Origin: Streptomyces mirabilis
GTDB lineage: Bacteria > Actinomycetota > Actinomycetes > Streptomycetales > Streptomycetaceae
DNA length: 64,000 nucleotides
Assembly: GCF_018310535.1 (NCBI RefSeq)
Contig: NZ_CP074102.1
Location: 4,402,001-4,466,000 of the forward strand
Reading direction: 5' to 3'
Shown here: positions 1 through 6,462 of the stretch, piece by piece
Position numbering within the stretch: the first letter of the stretch is position 1
Layout of the letters: each line of letters opens with the position of its first letter
The notes under the pieces: model-generated
What the model saw: only the letters and a program-made list of their open reading frames with translations
What the model was told of the DNA's origin: nothing
Database searches by the model: none
Program-made: the position numbers and the translations under genes

Positions 1-354
1 CGTCAGACGACCCTCGCCGTCTACGGCCGCGCCCGTGACATCGCGCGCGAGCGCGGGATCATCCTCGCGGACACCAAGTTCGAGTTCGGCTACGAGGGCG
101 AGACGCTCGTCCTCGCCGACGAGGTGCTGACCCCGGACTCCTCCCGCTTCTGGCCCGCCGACGAGTGGGAGCCGGGCCACGCCCAGCCGTCCTTCGACAA
201 GCAGTTCGTCCGCGACTGGCTGACGTCTCCCGAGTCGGGCTGGGACCGCAAGAGCGAGCAGCCCCCGCCGCCGCTGCCGCAGCACATCGTGGACGCGACC
301 AGCGCCAAGTACATCGAGGCGTACGAGCGCCTGACCGGCATCGGCTGGAGCTGA
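1..354 (+). CDS. purC: SAICAR synthetase (purC), 3' part only
   Basis: C-terminal 117 residues of phosphoribosylaminoimidazole-succinocarboxamide synthase, which joins aspartate to CAIR in de novo purine synthesis using ATP. The reading frame is open from the first base and ends with TGA at 352-354. The segment [10 protein letters not shown] followed by [12 protein letters not shown] is the hallmark of the family's substrate and metal-binding region, and the tail [13 protein letters not shown] is typical of actinobacterial PurC. The start lies outside the window. Other purine genes follow at 5.5 kb (purSQL) and 11.5 kb (purF, purM), so this is the edge of a dispersed purine region. Identification is from recognised family motifs. 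Confidence 0.95.
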   Translation, partial: RQTTLAVYGRARDIARERGIILADTKFEFGYEGETLVLADEVLTPDSSRFWPADEWEPGHAQPSFDKQFVRDWLTSPESGWDRKSEQPPPPLPQHIVDATSAKYIEAYERLTGIGWS

Positions 355-375
355 GGACGCGAAGGAGCACACGAA

Positions 376-410
376 GAAGCCCCCGACCCTGAAGGGCCGG
401 GGGCTTCTTT
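376..410. terminator. Bidirectional terminator between purC and tRNA-Gly
   Basis: Inverted repeat GAAGCCCCCG.. / ..CGGGGGCTTC with a short loop, followed by TTT on the plus strand and preceded by A residues, so it can end both the rightward purC transcript and the leftward tRNA-Gly transcript. Confidence 0.85.
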
Positions 411-415
411 CTCCG

Positions 416-488
416 AGCGGACGACCAGGTTCGAACTGGCGACCTCAACCTTGGCAAGGTTGCGCTCTACCAACTGAGCTACGTCCGC
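416..488 (-). tRNA. tRNA-Gly (anticodon GCC)
   Basis: A 73-nt cloverleaf on the minus strand: acceptor GCGGACG/CGTCCGC, D-stem GCTC/GAGC, anticodon loop TTGCCAA (anticodon GCC) closed by CAACC/GGTTG, T-loop TTCGAAC with stem GCCAG/CTGGT. CCA is not encoded. It is almost identical to the tRNA at 4442-4514; the differences I see are confined to the T-arm. Decodes GGC/GGU glycine codons. Confidence 0.95.
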
Positions 489-510
489 ATGCGCTGTGGT
501 GCGAGACCAA

Positions 511-1167
511 CTATACCCAACCTCGCTCCCGTGCGAGACGCACCGCCGCGTGACGGTTCTCCGCCCCCAGCTTCGAGACGGCCGACGAAAGATAGTTGCG
601 TACCGTCCCCTGGGACAGCGCCGCCCGCTCCGCGATCTCCGCGACGGGCGCCCCGTCGGCGGCGAACTCGAGCACCTCGGCCTCGCGCGCGGTCAGCGGC
701 GAGTCCCCGGCGGAGATCGCGTCCGCGGCCAATTCCGGGTCCACATAACGGTTTCCCGCATGCACGGTACGAATGATCTCCGCGAGCCGCTGTGCGCTGA
801 CCGTCTTCGGGACGAACCCGCGCACACCTGCCGCAAGCGCTCGCTTCAGATGCCCCGGCCGCCCATGACTCGTCACGATCAGCACCTGGCAGCCGGGCAG
901 TTCGGCCCGTAGTGATGTGGCGACCCTCACACCGTCCGCCCCCGGCATCTGCAGATCCAGGACGGCGACATCGGGTTCGTGCGCCAGCGCCATCGCCAGC
1001 GCCTCGGGCCCGGTCGCGGCCTCGGCGACCACCACGATGTCGTCCTCCAGTCCCAGCAGCGCGGCGAGCGCACCCCTGATCAGGTGCTCGTCGTCAGCGA
1101 GCAACAGCCGCACGGGCGGTGCGGACGGGACGGATGAGGTGGATGAGGCGGGTGGGGTGGGCGTCAT
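511..1167 (-). CDS. NarL/DesR-type response regulator
   Basis: 218-residue DNA-binding response regulator. Receiver domain about residues 19-135 with acidic pair D25/D26, phospho-acceptor D71 in the VLDLQMPG segment and the switch region IVTSHG; LuxR-type helix-turn-helix about 155-212 (LTAREAEVL ... GTVRNYLSSAVSKLG). It is the last gene of a leftward operon: its ATG overlaps the kinase stop codon in an ATGA at 1164-1167, implying translational coupling. The kinase just upstream is its probable partner. Likely target, by inference, is the dyad at 4351-4379 in front of the ABC genes. Family assignment is firm; the signal is unknown. Confidence 0.93.
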   Translation of the reverse strand: MTPTPPASSTSSVPSAPPVRLLLADDEHLIRGALAALLGLEDDIVVVAEAATGPEALAMALAHEPDVAVLDLQMPGADGVRVATSLRAELPGCQVLIVTSHGRPGHLKRALAAGVRGFVPKTVSAQRLAEIIRTVHAGNRYVDPELAADAISAGDSPLTAREAEVLEFAADGAPVAEIAERAALSQGTVRNYLSSAVSKLGAENRHAAVRLARERGWV

Positions 1168-2480
1168 GGGGTGACCTCACTCACGGGGTGGGGGACGGGC
1201 GGGGGCGAGCCACCCGGTGCCGGTGCCGGCACCGGCGCCGAGGCAGGGGGCAGCGGCACCTCGGCGGTCAGGCGGAACAGGTCACTCCCGGCAGGCCCGG
1301 CCCGCAGCACCCCGTCCACCTCCCTGAGCCGCTCCCGCAGCCCGGCGAGCCCGGACCCCCTTCCCGGCTCGGCGGCAGCGGGTCCGGTACCGGACCCGCT
1401 GCCGGTACCGGGCGCCCCGTCGTTCTCGACGGTGAGAGTCACCCGGCCCTCCGCCACGCGCAGGGACACCGCGCACCTTCCGGCGTCCCCGTGCCGCAGC
1501 ACGTTCGTCGTCGCCTCCCGTACGACCCAGCCGAGCGCGGACTGGATCTCCGCGGGCAGACCGGTCACCGGGCCGCTGACCTCGCAGTCGATGCCGGCGG
1601 CCGTCAACACGCCCTGGGCGCCCGCGAGTTCGGTCCGGAGGTCGGCCTCGCGGTAGCCGCGTACGACCTCGCGGACCTCCCGTTGCGTCTCCCGCGCTAT
1701 CCGCTGGACCTCGATCATCTGCTCCACGGCCTCAGGCCGCCCGCGCCGCGCCAGTTGCACGGCGAGCTCGCTCTTCAGCGCGACCACCGCCAGGTTGCGG
1801 CCCATCACGTCGTGCAGATCGCGCCCGAAGCGCAGCCGTTCCTCGGCGACCGCGAGCCTGGCCCGGGTCTCGCGGGCCTCGTCGAGTTCGTAGACGGCGT
1901 TCAGCATCCAGACGGAGAAGGCGGAGGTGAAGGTGAAGAAACCGGCGGCGAGGACGACCGCACCGGCGGCGACGGCGGCGCCGGGTGCCGGGACACCCGC
2001 CGGGACGGCCACGGCGCCGGCGCCCAGGGCGGCGGCGAGCACGCCGTACACCATGCGTCGTGTCTCGCGCACCGCGAGCGCCAGGGTGCCGATCCCGAAG
2101 GAGAGGACGCCGACGAACACCGTGCCCGCCGCCGCCCCGTTGTCCGCGCCGCGCGGGCCGTGCAGCGCGACCACCAGGCTCACGACGGCGATCACCACGG
2201 TGGCGGTGCCCAGCGCCCAGAGCAGCCGTACCGGCAGGGGGCGTCGGCCGCGGGTCCAGTCCAGGGTCAGCGAGGCGGTCACCGCGCCGAGCGCGGCGTG
2301 CGCGCTCACCAGCAGGAACAGGAACCAGTTCACCGGGGCGGGCACATATCCGAAGGCCGGCAGCGCGAAGGCGGCGACCTCGACGAACGGGAAGGTGTGG
2401 AACGACCACCGCGTGTACGTCTCGACCTTCGCCGGTGTGCTCTTGCCGCGCCACCAGCCATCGCGCCCGCCCATGCCCAC
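1164..2480 (-). CDS. DesK-like sensor histidine kinase
   Basis: Membrane sensor kinase of the HisKA_3 class. The N-terminal half holds several hydrophobic membrane segments; the dimerisation/phospho-acceptor helix reads FGRDLHDVMGRNLAVVALK with the phosphorylated His about residue 223, followed by an HATPase domain with N-box VVREATTNVLRHG and a glycine-rich G-box near the C-terminus. The start is uncertain: GTG codons at 2522, 2483 and 2480 and an ATG at 2474 are in frame. I chose 2480 because AGGGG lies 7 nt upstream; the 2522 start would overlap the permease gene by 28 bp. Third gene of the ABC/kinase/regulator operon. What it senses is not visible; in this class it is often membrane state or the substrate of the linked transporter. 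Confidence 0.88.
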   Translation of the reverse strand: MGMGGRDGWWRGKSTPAKVETYTRWSFHTFPFVEVAAFALPAFGYVPAPVNWFLFLLVSAHAALGAVTASLTLDWTRGRRPLPVRLLWALGTATVVIAVVSLVVALHGPRGADNGAAAGTVFVGVLSFGIGTLALAVRETRRMVYGVLAAALGAGAVAVPAGVPAPGAAVAAGAVVLAAGFFTFTSAFSVWMLNAVYELDEARETRARLAVAEERLRFGRDLHDVMGRNLAVVALKSELAVQLARRGRPEAVEQMIEVQRIARETQREVREVVRGYREADLRTELAGAQGVLTAAGIDCEVSGPVTGLPAEIQSALGWVVREATTNVLRHGDAGRCAVSLRVAEGRVTLTVENDGAPGTGSGSGTGPAAAEPGRGSGLAGLRERLREVDGVLRAGPAGSDLFRLTAEVPLPPASAPVPAPAPGGSPPPVPHPVSEVTP

Positions 2481-2494
2481 CACCAAGCCCCTGG

Positions 2495-3319
2495 TCAACG
2501 CCGCGGCTCCCAGCGGAACCACCGCCGTACAGCAAACACCGCGAGGACGATCCAGGCCACCGCCGTCCCGAGCGCGCCCAGGGTGTCGTGCGCGGAGAGG
2601 TCACCGGTCCAGCCACCGCGAATCAGCGTGATCACCGGGGTCAGGGGCAGCAGTTCGCAGGCCGAGGCCAGCTGGTCCGGCATGACCTGGAGGGGGAAGA
2701 AGGTGCCGGAACCGAACAGCGACACCAGCATCAAGGGCATGGCGGCGACCTGGGCACCCTCCACGCTCTTGCTGAAGTTCGCCGTGATCGCCGCGAGCGG
2801 GGGCCACATCGCCAGGCCCAGGAGCAGCCCCAGGACGGCGAGATGGGGTGCCCGGGGCGCGCCGACGTCCAGCAGCGCGGCGCACGCGACCGTCAGGACC
2901 AGGCACTGCACCAGGCCGATCGCGACCGAGGGCAGGGCCGCACCCGCGAGGATCTCCGTGTCCCGCAGCTCCCCGGTGCGCAGCCGTTTGAGGACGAGCT
3001 CCTCGCGGCGGGCCGCGTACACGCTCACCAGCGAGCTGTAGACCGCGAAGAGGAGTGAGAAGCCGACGGAGGACGGCAGGACGACCGAGCCGACCGAGAG
3101 CCCGGTGCCCTTCAGGTCCATCTGGTCGACCGTCGAGCGGAGGCTGAACGGCAAGAGCAGCGGCATGAACACGGCGGCGGCGAGGGTCGCCTTCGAGCGG
3201 CCCAGCAGGGTCAGTTCGGCGCGCGCCAGGGCGGCCATCCGCCCCGCGGCCGTCGTCATACCCGCACCCGCACCCTTGTCCGTACCGGGGTTCCCGGTCG
3301 CCGGGACTGTCGCGCTCAT
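2495..3319 (-). CDS. ABC-2 type transporter permease
   Basis: 274-residue integral membrane protein with about six hydrophobic segments, matching ABC-2 exporter permeases: N-terminal cytoplasmic helix and first membrane segment near ATLAAAVFMPLLL, an EELVLKRLRTGELRD loop after the second segment that is typical of the family, and a final membrane segment AVAWIVLAVFAVRRW. Its ATG overlaps the stop of the upstream ATPase gene (ATGA at 3316-3319), so the two are translationally coupled and form one exporter. Substrate unknown; drugs, lipids or antimicrobial peptides are common for this family. The linked two-component pair suggests export-responsive control. Confidence 0.9.
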   Translation of the reverse strand: MSATVPATGNPGTDKGAGAGMTTAAGRMAALARAELTLLGRSKATLAAAVFMPLLLPFSLRSTVDQMDLKGTGLSVGSVVLPSSVGFSLLFAVYSSLVSVYAARREELVLKRLRTGELRDTEILAGAALPSVAIGLVQCLVLTVACAALLDVGAPRAPHLAVLGLLLGLAMWPPLAAITANFSKSVEGAQVAAMPLMLVSLFGSGTFFPLQVMPDQLASACELLPLTPVITLIRGGWTGDLSAHDTLGALGTAVAWIVLAVFAVRRWFRWEPRR

Positions 3320-4308
3320 GCCGCCGTCCCCCTTTCCCGCTCCCGCACACCCGCGCCCCGGCCCGAAGCGTCCCGCGCTATCCGCAGGAACGCCTCCTCC
3401 AGTGAGGCCGACCGCACATCGAGCCCCCGCAGCTCGACCTGCTTCTGGTGGGCCCACACGAGCAGCGCGGTGGCGGTGCGCTGGAGCTCGTCGGTGCGCA
3501 GCCTGACGGCGCGGCCCGCCGTCTCGTGATCGGTCACGCCGAGTCCGGCGAGCGGGGGCAGGTCTCCGAGGAAGTAGCCGTCGGGCAGTTCGAAGGAGAT
3601 CCGGGACGGTGAGGACGCGGTCACCTCGGCAGGGGTGCCGGAGGCCGCGATGTGCCCTTCGTGGAGGACCGCGAGCCGGTCGGCCAGCTCCTCCGCCTCT
3701 TGCAGGTAGTGCGTGGTCAGCACCACGGTCGTGCCGCCGTCGCGCAGCTCGCGCACCAACTCCCAGGTGTCCCGGCGTCCTTCGGCGTCCAGGCCGGTCG
3801 TCGGCTCGTCGAGGAAGAGGACCTCGGGGCGGCCGAGGAGCGCGAGGGCCAGGTCCAGGCGCCGTTTCTCGCCCCCGGACAGCTGCTTCACCCGTACCCC
3901 GGACCGCCGGGTGAGCCCGACCATCTCCAGGGCCTGAGCGGTGGGCCGGGCTCCGCTCGTGCAGCCCGCCCACATCCGTACGGTTTCCGCGACCGTCAGC
4001 TCGGAGGGGAAGCCGCCCTCCTGCAGCATCACGCCGATCCGGGGCCGGACGGCCGCGCGCTCCTCGTACGGATCGTGTCCGAGGACCCGCACCCGGCCGG
4101 CCGCCGGAGGGGCGAGGCCCTCCAGCAGTTCGACGGTGGAGGTCTTGCCCGCGCCGTTGGTCCCCAGCAGCGCGAAGAGCTCACCGCGGCCCACGGAGAA
4201 GGTGATTCCGCGCACGGCTTCGAAATCGCCGCCGGCTCCCCGGTCTCCCCCGTACACGCGCCGCAGATCAGTGACCTCGATCACGTCATCTCGCTCGTTC
4301 GTGTTCAT
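3316..4308 (-). CDS. ABC transporter ATP-binding protein
   Basis: 330-residue nucleotide-binding subunit of an ABC-2 exporter. Walker A LLGTNGAGKTSTVELL, signature LSGGEKRRLDLALAL, Walker B VLFLDEPTTGLD, and the H-loop VVLTTHYLQEAEEL are all intact. A C-terminal extension of about 90 residues is normal for drug-exporter ATPases of this class. First gene of the leftward operon; its ATG at 4306-4308 is about 36 nt downstream of the inferred transcription start at about 4344. No strong ribosome-binding site is visible. Works with the adjacent permease. Confidence 0.93.
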   Translation of the reverse strand: MNTNERDDVIEVTDLRRVYGGDRGAGGDFEAVRGITFSVGRGELFALLGTNGAGKTSTVELLEGLAPPAAGRVRVLGHDPYEERAAVRPRIGVMLQEGGFPSELTVAETVRMWAGCTSGARPTAQALEMVGLTRRSGVRVKQLSGGEKRRLDLALALLGRPEVLFLDEPTTGLDAEGRRDTWELVRELRDGGTTVVLTTHYLQEAEELADRLAVLHEGHIAASGTPAEVTASSPSRISFELPDGYFLGDLPPLAGLGVTDHETAGRAVRLRTDELQRTATALLVWAHQKQVELRGLDVRSASLEEAFLRIARDASGRGAGVRERERGTAA

Positions 4309-4350
4309 GAAATCAGCGTCCCCGCGGACGGGACCCGACAGCAGTGCGCG

Positions 4351-4379
4351 GTGTCATCACTCCGCATGACAAATGTCAG
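4351..4379 (-). promoter_or_regulatory. Promoter/operator of the ABC-kinase-regulator operon
   Basis: On the minus strand CTGACA (4379-4374), a 17-nt spacer and TGACAC (4356-4351) resemble a sigma-70 promoter. The same bases contain a dyad TGACAAATGTCA at 4367-4378 and a second, wider dyad TGTCAT-N8-ATGACA at 4352-4371, giving three half-sites of the same word. The dyad resembles the ATGAC...GTCAT operators bound by DesR-type regulators, so autoregulation by the operon's own response regulator is a reasonable inference. Confidence 0.6.
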
Positions 4380-4403
4380 GGGACGGTCGTGCGCGTACAC
4401 GAG

Positions 4404-4433
4404 AAAGACCCCGGTCGATGACCGGGGTCTTTG
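4404..4433 (-). terminator. Terminator downstream of tRNA-Gly
   Basis: Perfect stem AGACCCCGGTC / GACCGGGGTCT with loop GATG and flanking A/T runs (AAAG.. ..CTTTG). It lies immediately 3' of the leftward tRNA at 4442-4514. Confidence 0.85.
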
Positions 4434-4441
4434 CTTCCTGG

Positions 4442-4514
4442 AGCGGACGACGAGGCTCGAACTCGCGACCTCAACCTTGGCAAGGTTGCGCTCTACCAAC
4501 TGAGCTACGTCCGC
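4442..4514 (-). tRNA. tRNA-Gly (anticodon GCC), second copy
   Basis: A 73-nt cloverleaf identical to the copy at 416-488 in acceptor, D and anticodon arms (loop TTGCCAA) but with a different T-arm (stem GCGAG/CTCGT, loop TTCGAGC). Same orientation as the first copy, so the pair forms direct repeats around the ABC/two-component cassette. CCA is not encoded. Confidence 0.95.
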
Positions 4515-4593
4515 ATTGCCTCCGACCAGCTTTCACCGGTCGGTGCGAGCACCACCCTACCTGATCCACAACAGTGGTCGGTAAGGGCTGCAG

Positions 4594-4665
4594 AGCGGGT
4601 GACAGGAATTGCACACTGCGCCTTCCCCCTGGAAGGGGGATGTTCTGCTACTGAACTACACCCGC
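4594..4665 (-). tRNA. tRNA-Gly (anticodon TCC) with aberrant T-arm
   Basis: A 72-nt tRNA: acceptor GCGGGTG/CACCCGC, D-stem GTTC/GAAC, anticodon arm TCCCC-CTTCCAG-GGGGA (anticodon TCC). The T-arm is abnormal: in the standard register CAGTG faces CCTGT with only one Watson-Crick pair and one G-U pair, and the loop reads TGCAATT instead of TTCRANT, so position 55 is G. The D-loop AGTAGCA has A where G18 is expected. Loss of the G18-psi55 and T-stem features predicts weak EF-Tu binding; see findings. It could still be the cell's UCC glycine decoder. Confidence 0.88.
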
Positions 4666-4762
4666 GTAACTCCTCGGGGTCCGGCTTTTCGGCCTTGCCC
4701 CTCGGCGTGCTCCAGACTCTAGCTGATCAGCGGGGGGTCAGCGCAAGTCGGTTGCGTGCGGG

Positions 4763-4830
4763 GGCGGATGGCCGGCCGGAGCGGGGCCCCGGCGAGCCGG
4801 CCGGAGCGGGAGCCCGGCGAGCCATCCGCC
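4763..4830 (-). terminator. Inverted repeat with internal duplication, 3' of the lsr2-like gene
   Basis: GGCGGATGGC (4763-4772) is complementary to GCCATCCGCC (4821-4830). The loop contains an imperfect tandem duplication of a 25-26 bp GC-rich unit (GGCCGGAGCGGG... CCCGGCGAGCC). The position just past the stop of the leftward lsr2-like gene suggests transcription termination. No U-run follows, which is common in Streptomyces. Confidence 0.55.
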
Positions 4831-4842
4831 GGAGCCTCGGAT

Positions 4843-5160
4843 TCAGTGCGCCTCGGCGAACGCCTCGTAGACCTTCTTGGGGATGCGGCCGCGCGGGGGG
4901 ACGTCCAGCTTGTTGGAGCGGGCCCAGGCGCGGACGGCGGCCGGGTCGGGGGTCAACGCGGTGTGCGTGTACGCCTTCCCGGACTTCGACTGCTTGCGGC
5001 CGGCCTCGAGGTAGGGCGCGAGGGCCTTACGCAGTTTCTTGGCATTGGTTGGATTGAGGTCGATCTCGTACGACTTGCCGTCGAGTCCGAAGGCGATCGT
5101 CTCCGCCGCTTCCGAGCCGTCGATGTCGTCAAAGAGAGTGACCACGACACGCTGCGCCAC
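4843..5160 (-). CDS. lsrL: Lsr2-family nucleoid-associated protein (LsrL type)
   Basis: 105-residue histone-like protein. N-terminal dimerisation domain (MAQRVVVTLFDDIDG, then a two-strand/helix region to about residue 60) and C-terminal DNA-binding domain with the AT-hook-like RGR in PPRGRIPKKV preceded by ARSNKLDV. Lsr2 proteins coat AT-rich, often horizontally acquired DNA and silence it. The position beside purS matches the second Lsr2 paralogue of Streptomyces, called LsrL in S. coelicolor; the symbol is by synteny. The upstream intergenic DNA is AT-richer than its surroundings, which may allow autoregulation (inference). Confidence 0.92.
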   Translation of the reverse strand: MAQRVVVTLFDDIDGSEAAETIAFGLDGKSYEIDLNPTNAKKLRKALAPYLEAGRKQSKSGKAYTHTALTPDPAAVRAWARSNKLDVPPRGRIPKKVYEAFAEAH

Positions 5161-5440
5161 GAATATCGGTCCCTTCGTGCGGCACCTCTGCGATCACACC
5201 CCATGACGTGCGTGGACGTCACGGAGTTGTCGGGGAGATGTCGACTGTCCGGCTGTTATTGGGCAAAGTATCGGCTATTGCCAATTCCTTTGTACAGTGC
5301 CGGGCATTGCATTGTGAAGCCCGACTAAAACCTTCCGCGTGTCCGAAGGTAATGGGGCCCCGCCGCTCTTCTGCGATTTTTCCCAGGATTTTCCGTGCAG
5401 GCCCCCGCGTCGATGCGGGATCGTGATCGGGCTCACGTAG
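5161..5440. other. Intergenic region between lsr2-like gene and purS
   Basis: No gene seen. The stretch 5250-5350 is unusually AT-rich for this window (words such as TATTGGGCAAAG and TTGCATTGTGAAG), which fits both a promoter for the leftward lsr2-like gene and an Lsr2-type binding target. I cannot assign exact promoter hexamers. Confidence 0.5.
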
Positions 5441-5465
5441 GATTCTACGAATCTACGCGAGTAGA
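5441..5465. promoter_or_regulatory. Overlapping dyads upstream of purS
   Basis: Two inverted repeats overlap by two bases: GATTC-TAC-GAATC at 5441-5453 and TCTAC-GCGA-GTAGA at 5452-5465. They lie 57-81 bp upstream of the purS start, in front of the purSQL operon, and look like operator sites. The regulator is not identified. Confidence 0.5.
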
Positions 5466-5521
5466 AATTTTGTGCGGGTAGTCTGAAGCGACCTGCTCAG
5501 CACCACACACCGGGAGTGCCA

Positions 5522-5785
5522 GTGGCACGCGTCGTAGTCGACGTCATGCTCAAGCCGGAGATCCTCGACCCCCAGGGCCAGGCGGTGCAGCGTGCACTGC
5601 CGCGCCTCGGTTTCGAAGGTGTCTCCGACGTACGTCAGGGAAAGCGATTCGAACTGGAAGTGGACGGGCCGGTGGACGACGCCGCGCTCGCCCGCATCCA
5701 TGAACTGGCGGAATCCTTCCTCGCCAACACCGTGATCGAGGACTTCACCGTCAAGGTCGAGGAAGTCGCGGAGGCAGGAAAGTGA
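5522..5785 (+). CDS. purS: FGAM synthase subunit PurS
   Basis: Small subunit (87 residues, normal length) of phosphoribosylformylglycinamidine synthase, bridging PurL and PurQ for ammonia transfer. The sequence [18 protein letters not shown] is diagnostic of PurS. I chose the GTG at 5522, which gives the conserved MARVVVDV start with GGGAG 5 nt upstream; an in-frame GTG at 5516 would add two residues but sits inside that ribosome-binding site. Its stop overlaps the purQ start (GTGA at 5782-5785), first gene of the purSQL operon. Confidence 0.95.
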   Translation: MARVVVDVMLKPEILDPQGQAVQRALPRLGFEGVSDVRQGKRFELEVDGPVDDAALARIHELAESFLANTVIEDFTVKVEEVAEAGK

Positions 5786-6462
5786 CCGCTCGTATTGGAG
5801 TCGTCACCTTTCCCGGCAGCCTCGACGACCGGGACACGCAGCGTGCGATCAAGCTCGCCGGCGCCGAACCCGTCGCCCTCTGGCACAAGGACAAGGACCT
5901 CAAGCAGGTCGACGCCGTGGTGCTGCCCGGCGGTTTCTCGTACGGCGACTATCTCCGGGCCGGTGCCATCTCGCGCTTCTCGCCCGTGATGGAGACCGTG
6001 ATCGAGCAGGCGAAGTCCGGAATGCCCGTCCTCGGCATCTGCAACGGCTTCCAGGTCCTCACCGAGGCGCACCTTCTCCCCGGCGCGATGCTCGGCAACA
6101 ACCACCTCCACTTCATCTGCCGCGACCAGAAGCTGCGGGTGGAGAACGCGGAGACGTCCTGGACGGCCGACTACGAGTCCGGCCAGGAGATCCACATCCC
6201 GCTGAAGAACATGGACGGGCGGTACGTCGCCGACGAGCACACGCTCGACATGCTGGAGGCGGAGGGCCGGGTCGTCTTCCGGTACGTCGACTTCAACCCC
6301 AACGGCTCCCTCCGGGACATCGCGGGCATCACCAACGAGGCCGGGAACGTGGTCGGTCTCATGCCGCACCCCGAGCACGCCGTCGAGACCCTGGTCGGGT
6401 CCGGCCGTACCGACGGCCTTCCCTTCTTCACCTCGATCCTCAAGAAGCTGGTCAACGCATGA
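5782..6462 (+). CDS. purQ: FGAM synthase glutaminase subunit PurQ
   Basis: 226-residue class I glutamine amidotransferase. It hydrolyses glutamine and delivers ammonia to PurL for conversion of FGAR to FGAM. Catalytic cysteine C87 is in [10 protein letters not shown] and the His/Glu of the triad are in MPHPEH (H196, E198). GTG start overlaps the purS stop; the stop overlaps the purL ATG (ATGA at 6459-6462), so the three subunits are translationally coupled, matching their fixed complex. Confidence 0.97.
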   Translation: MTARIGVVTFPGSLDDRDTQRAIKLAGAEPVALWHKDKDLKQVDAVVLPGGFSYGDYLRAGAISRFSPVMETVIEQAKSGMPVLGICNGFQVLTEAHLLPGAMLGNNHLHFICRDQKLRVENAETSWTADYESGQEIHIPLKNMDGRYVADEHTLDMLEAEGRVVFRYVDFNPNGSLRDIAGITNEAGNVVGLMPHPEHAVETLVGSGRTDGLPFFTSILKKLVNA

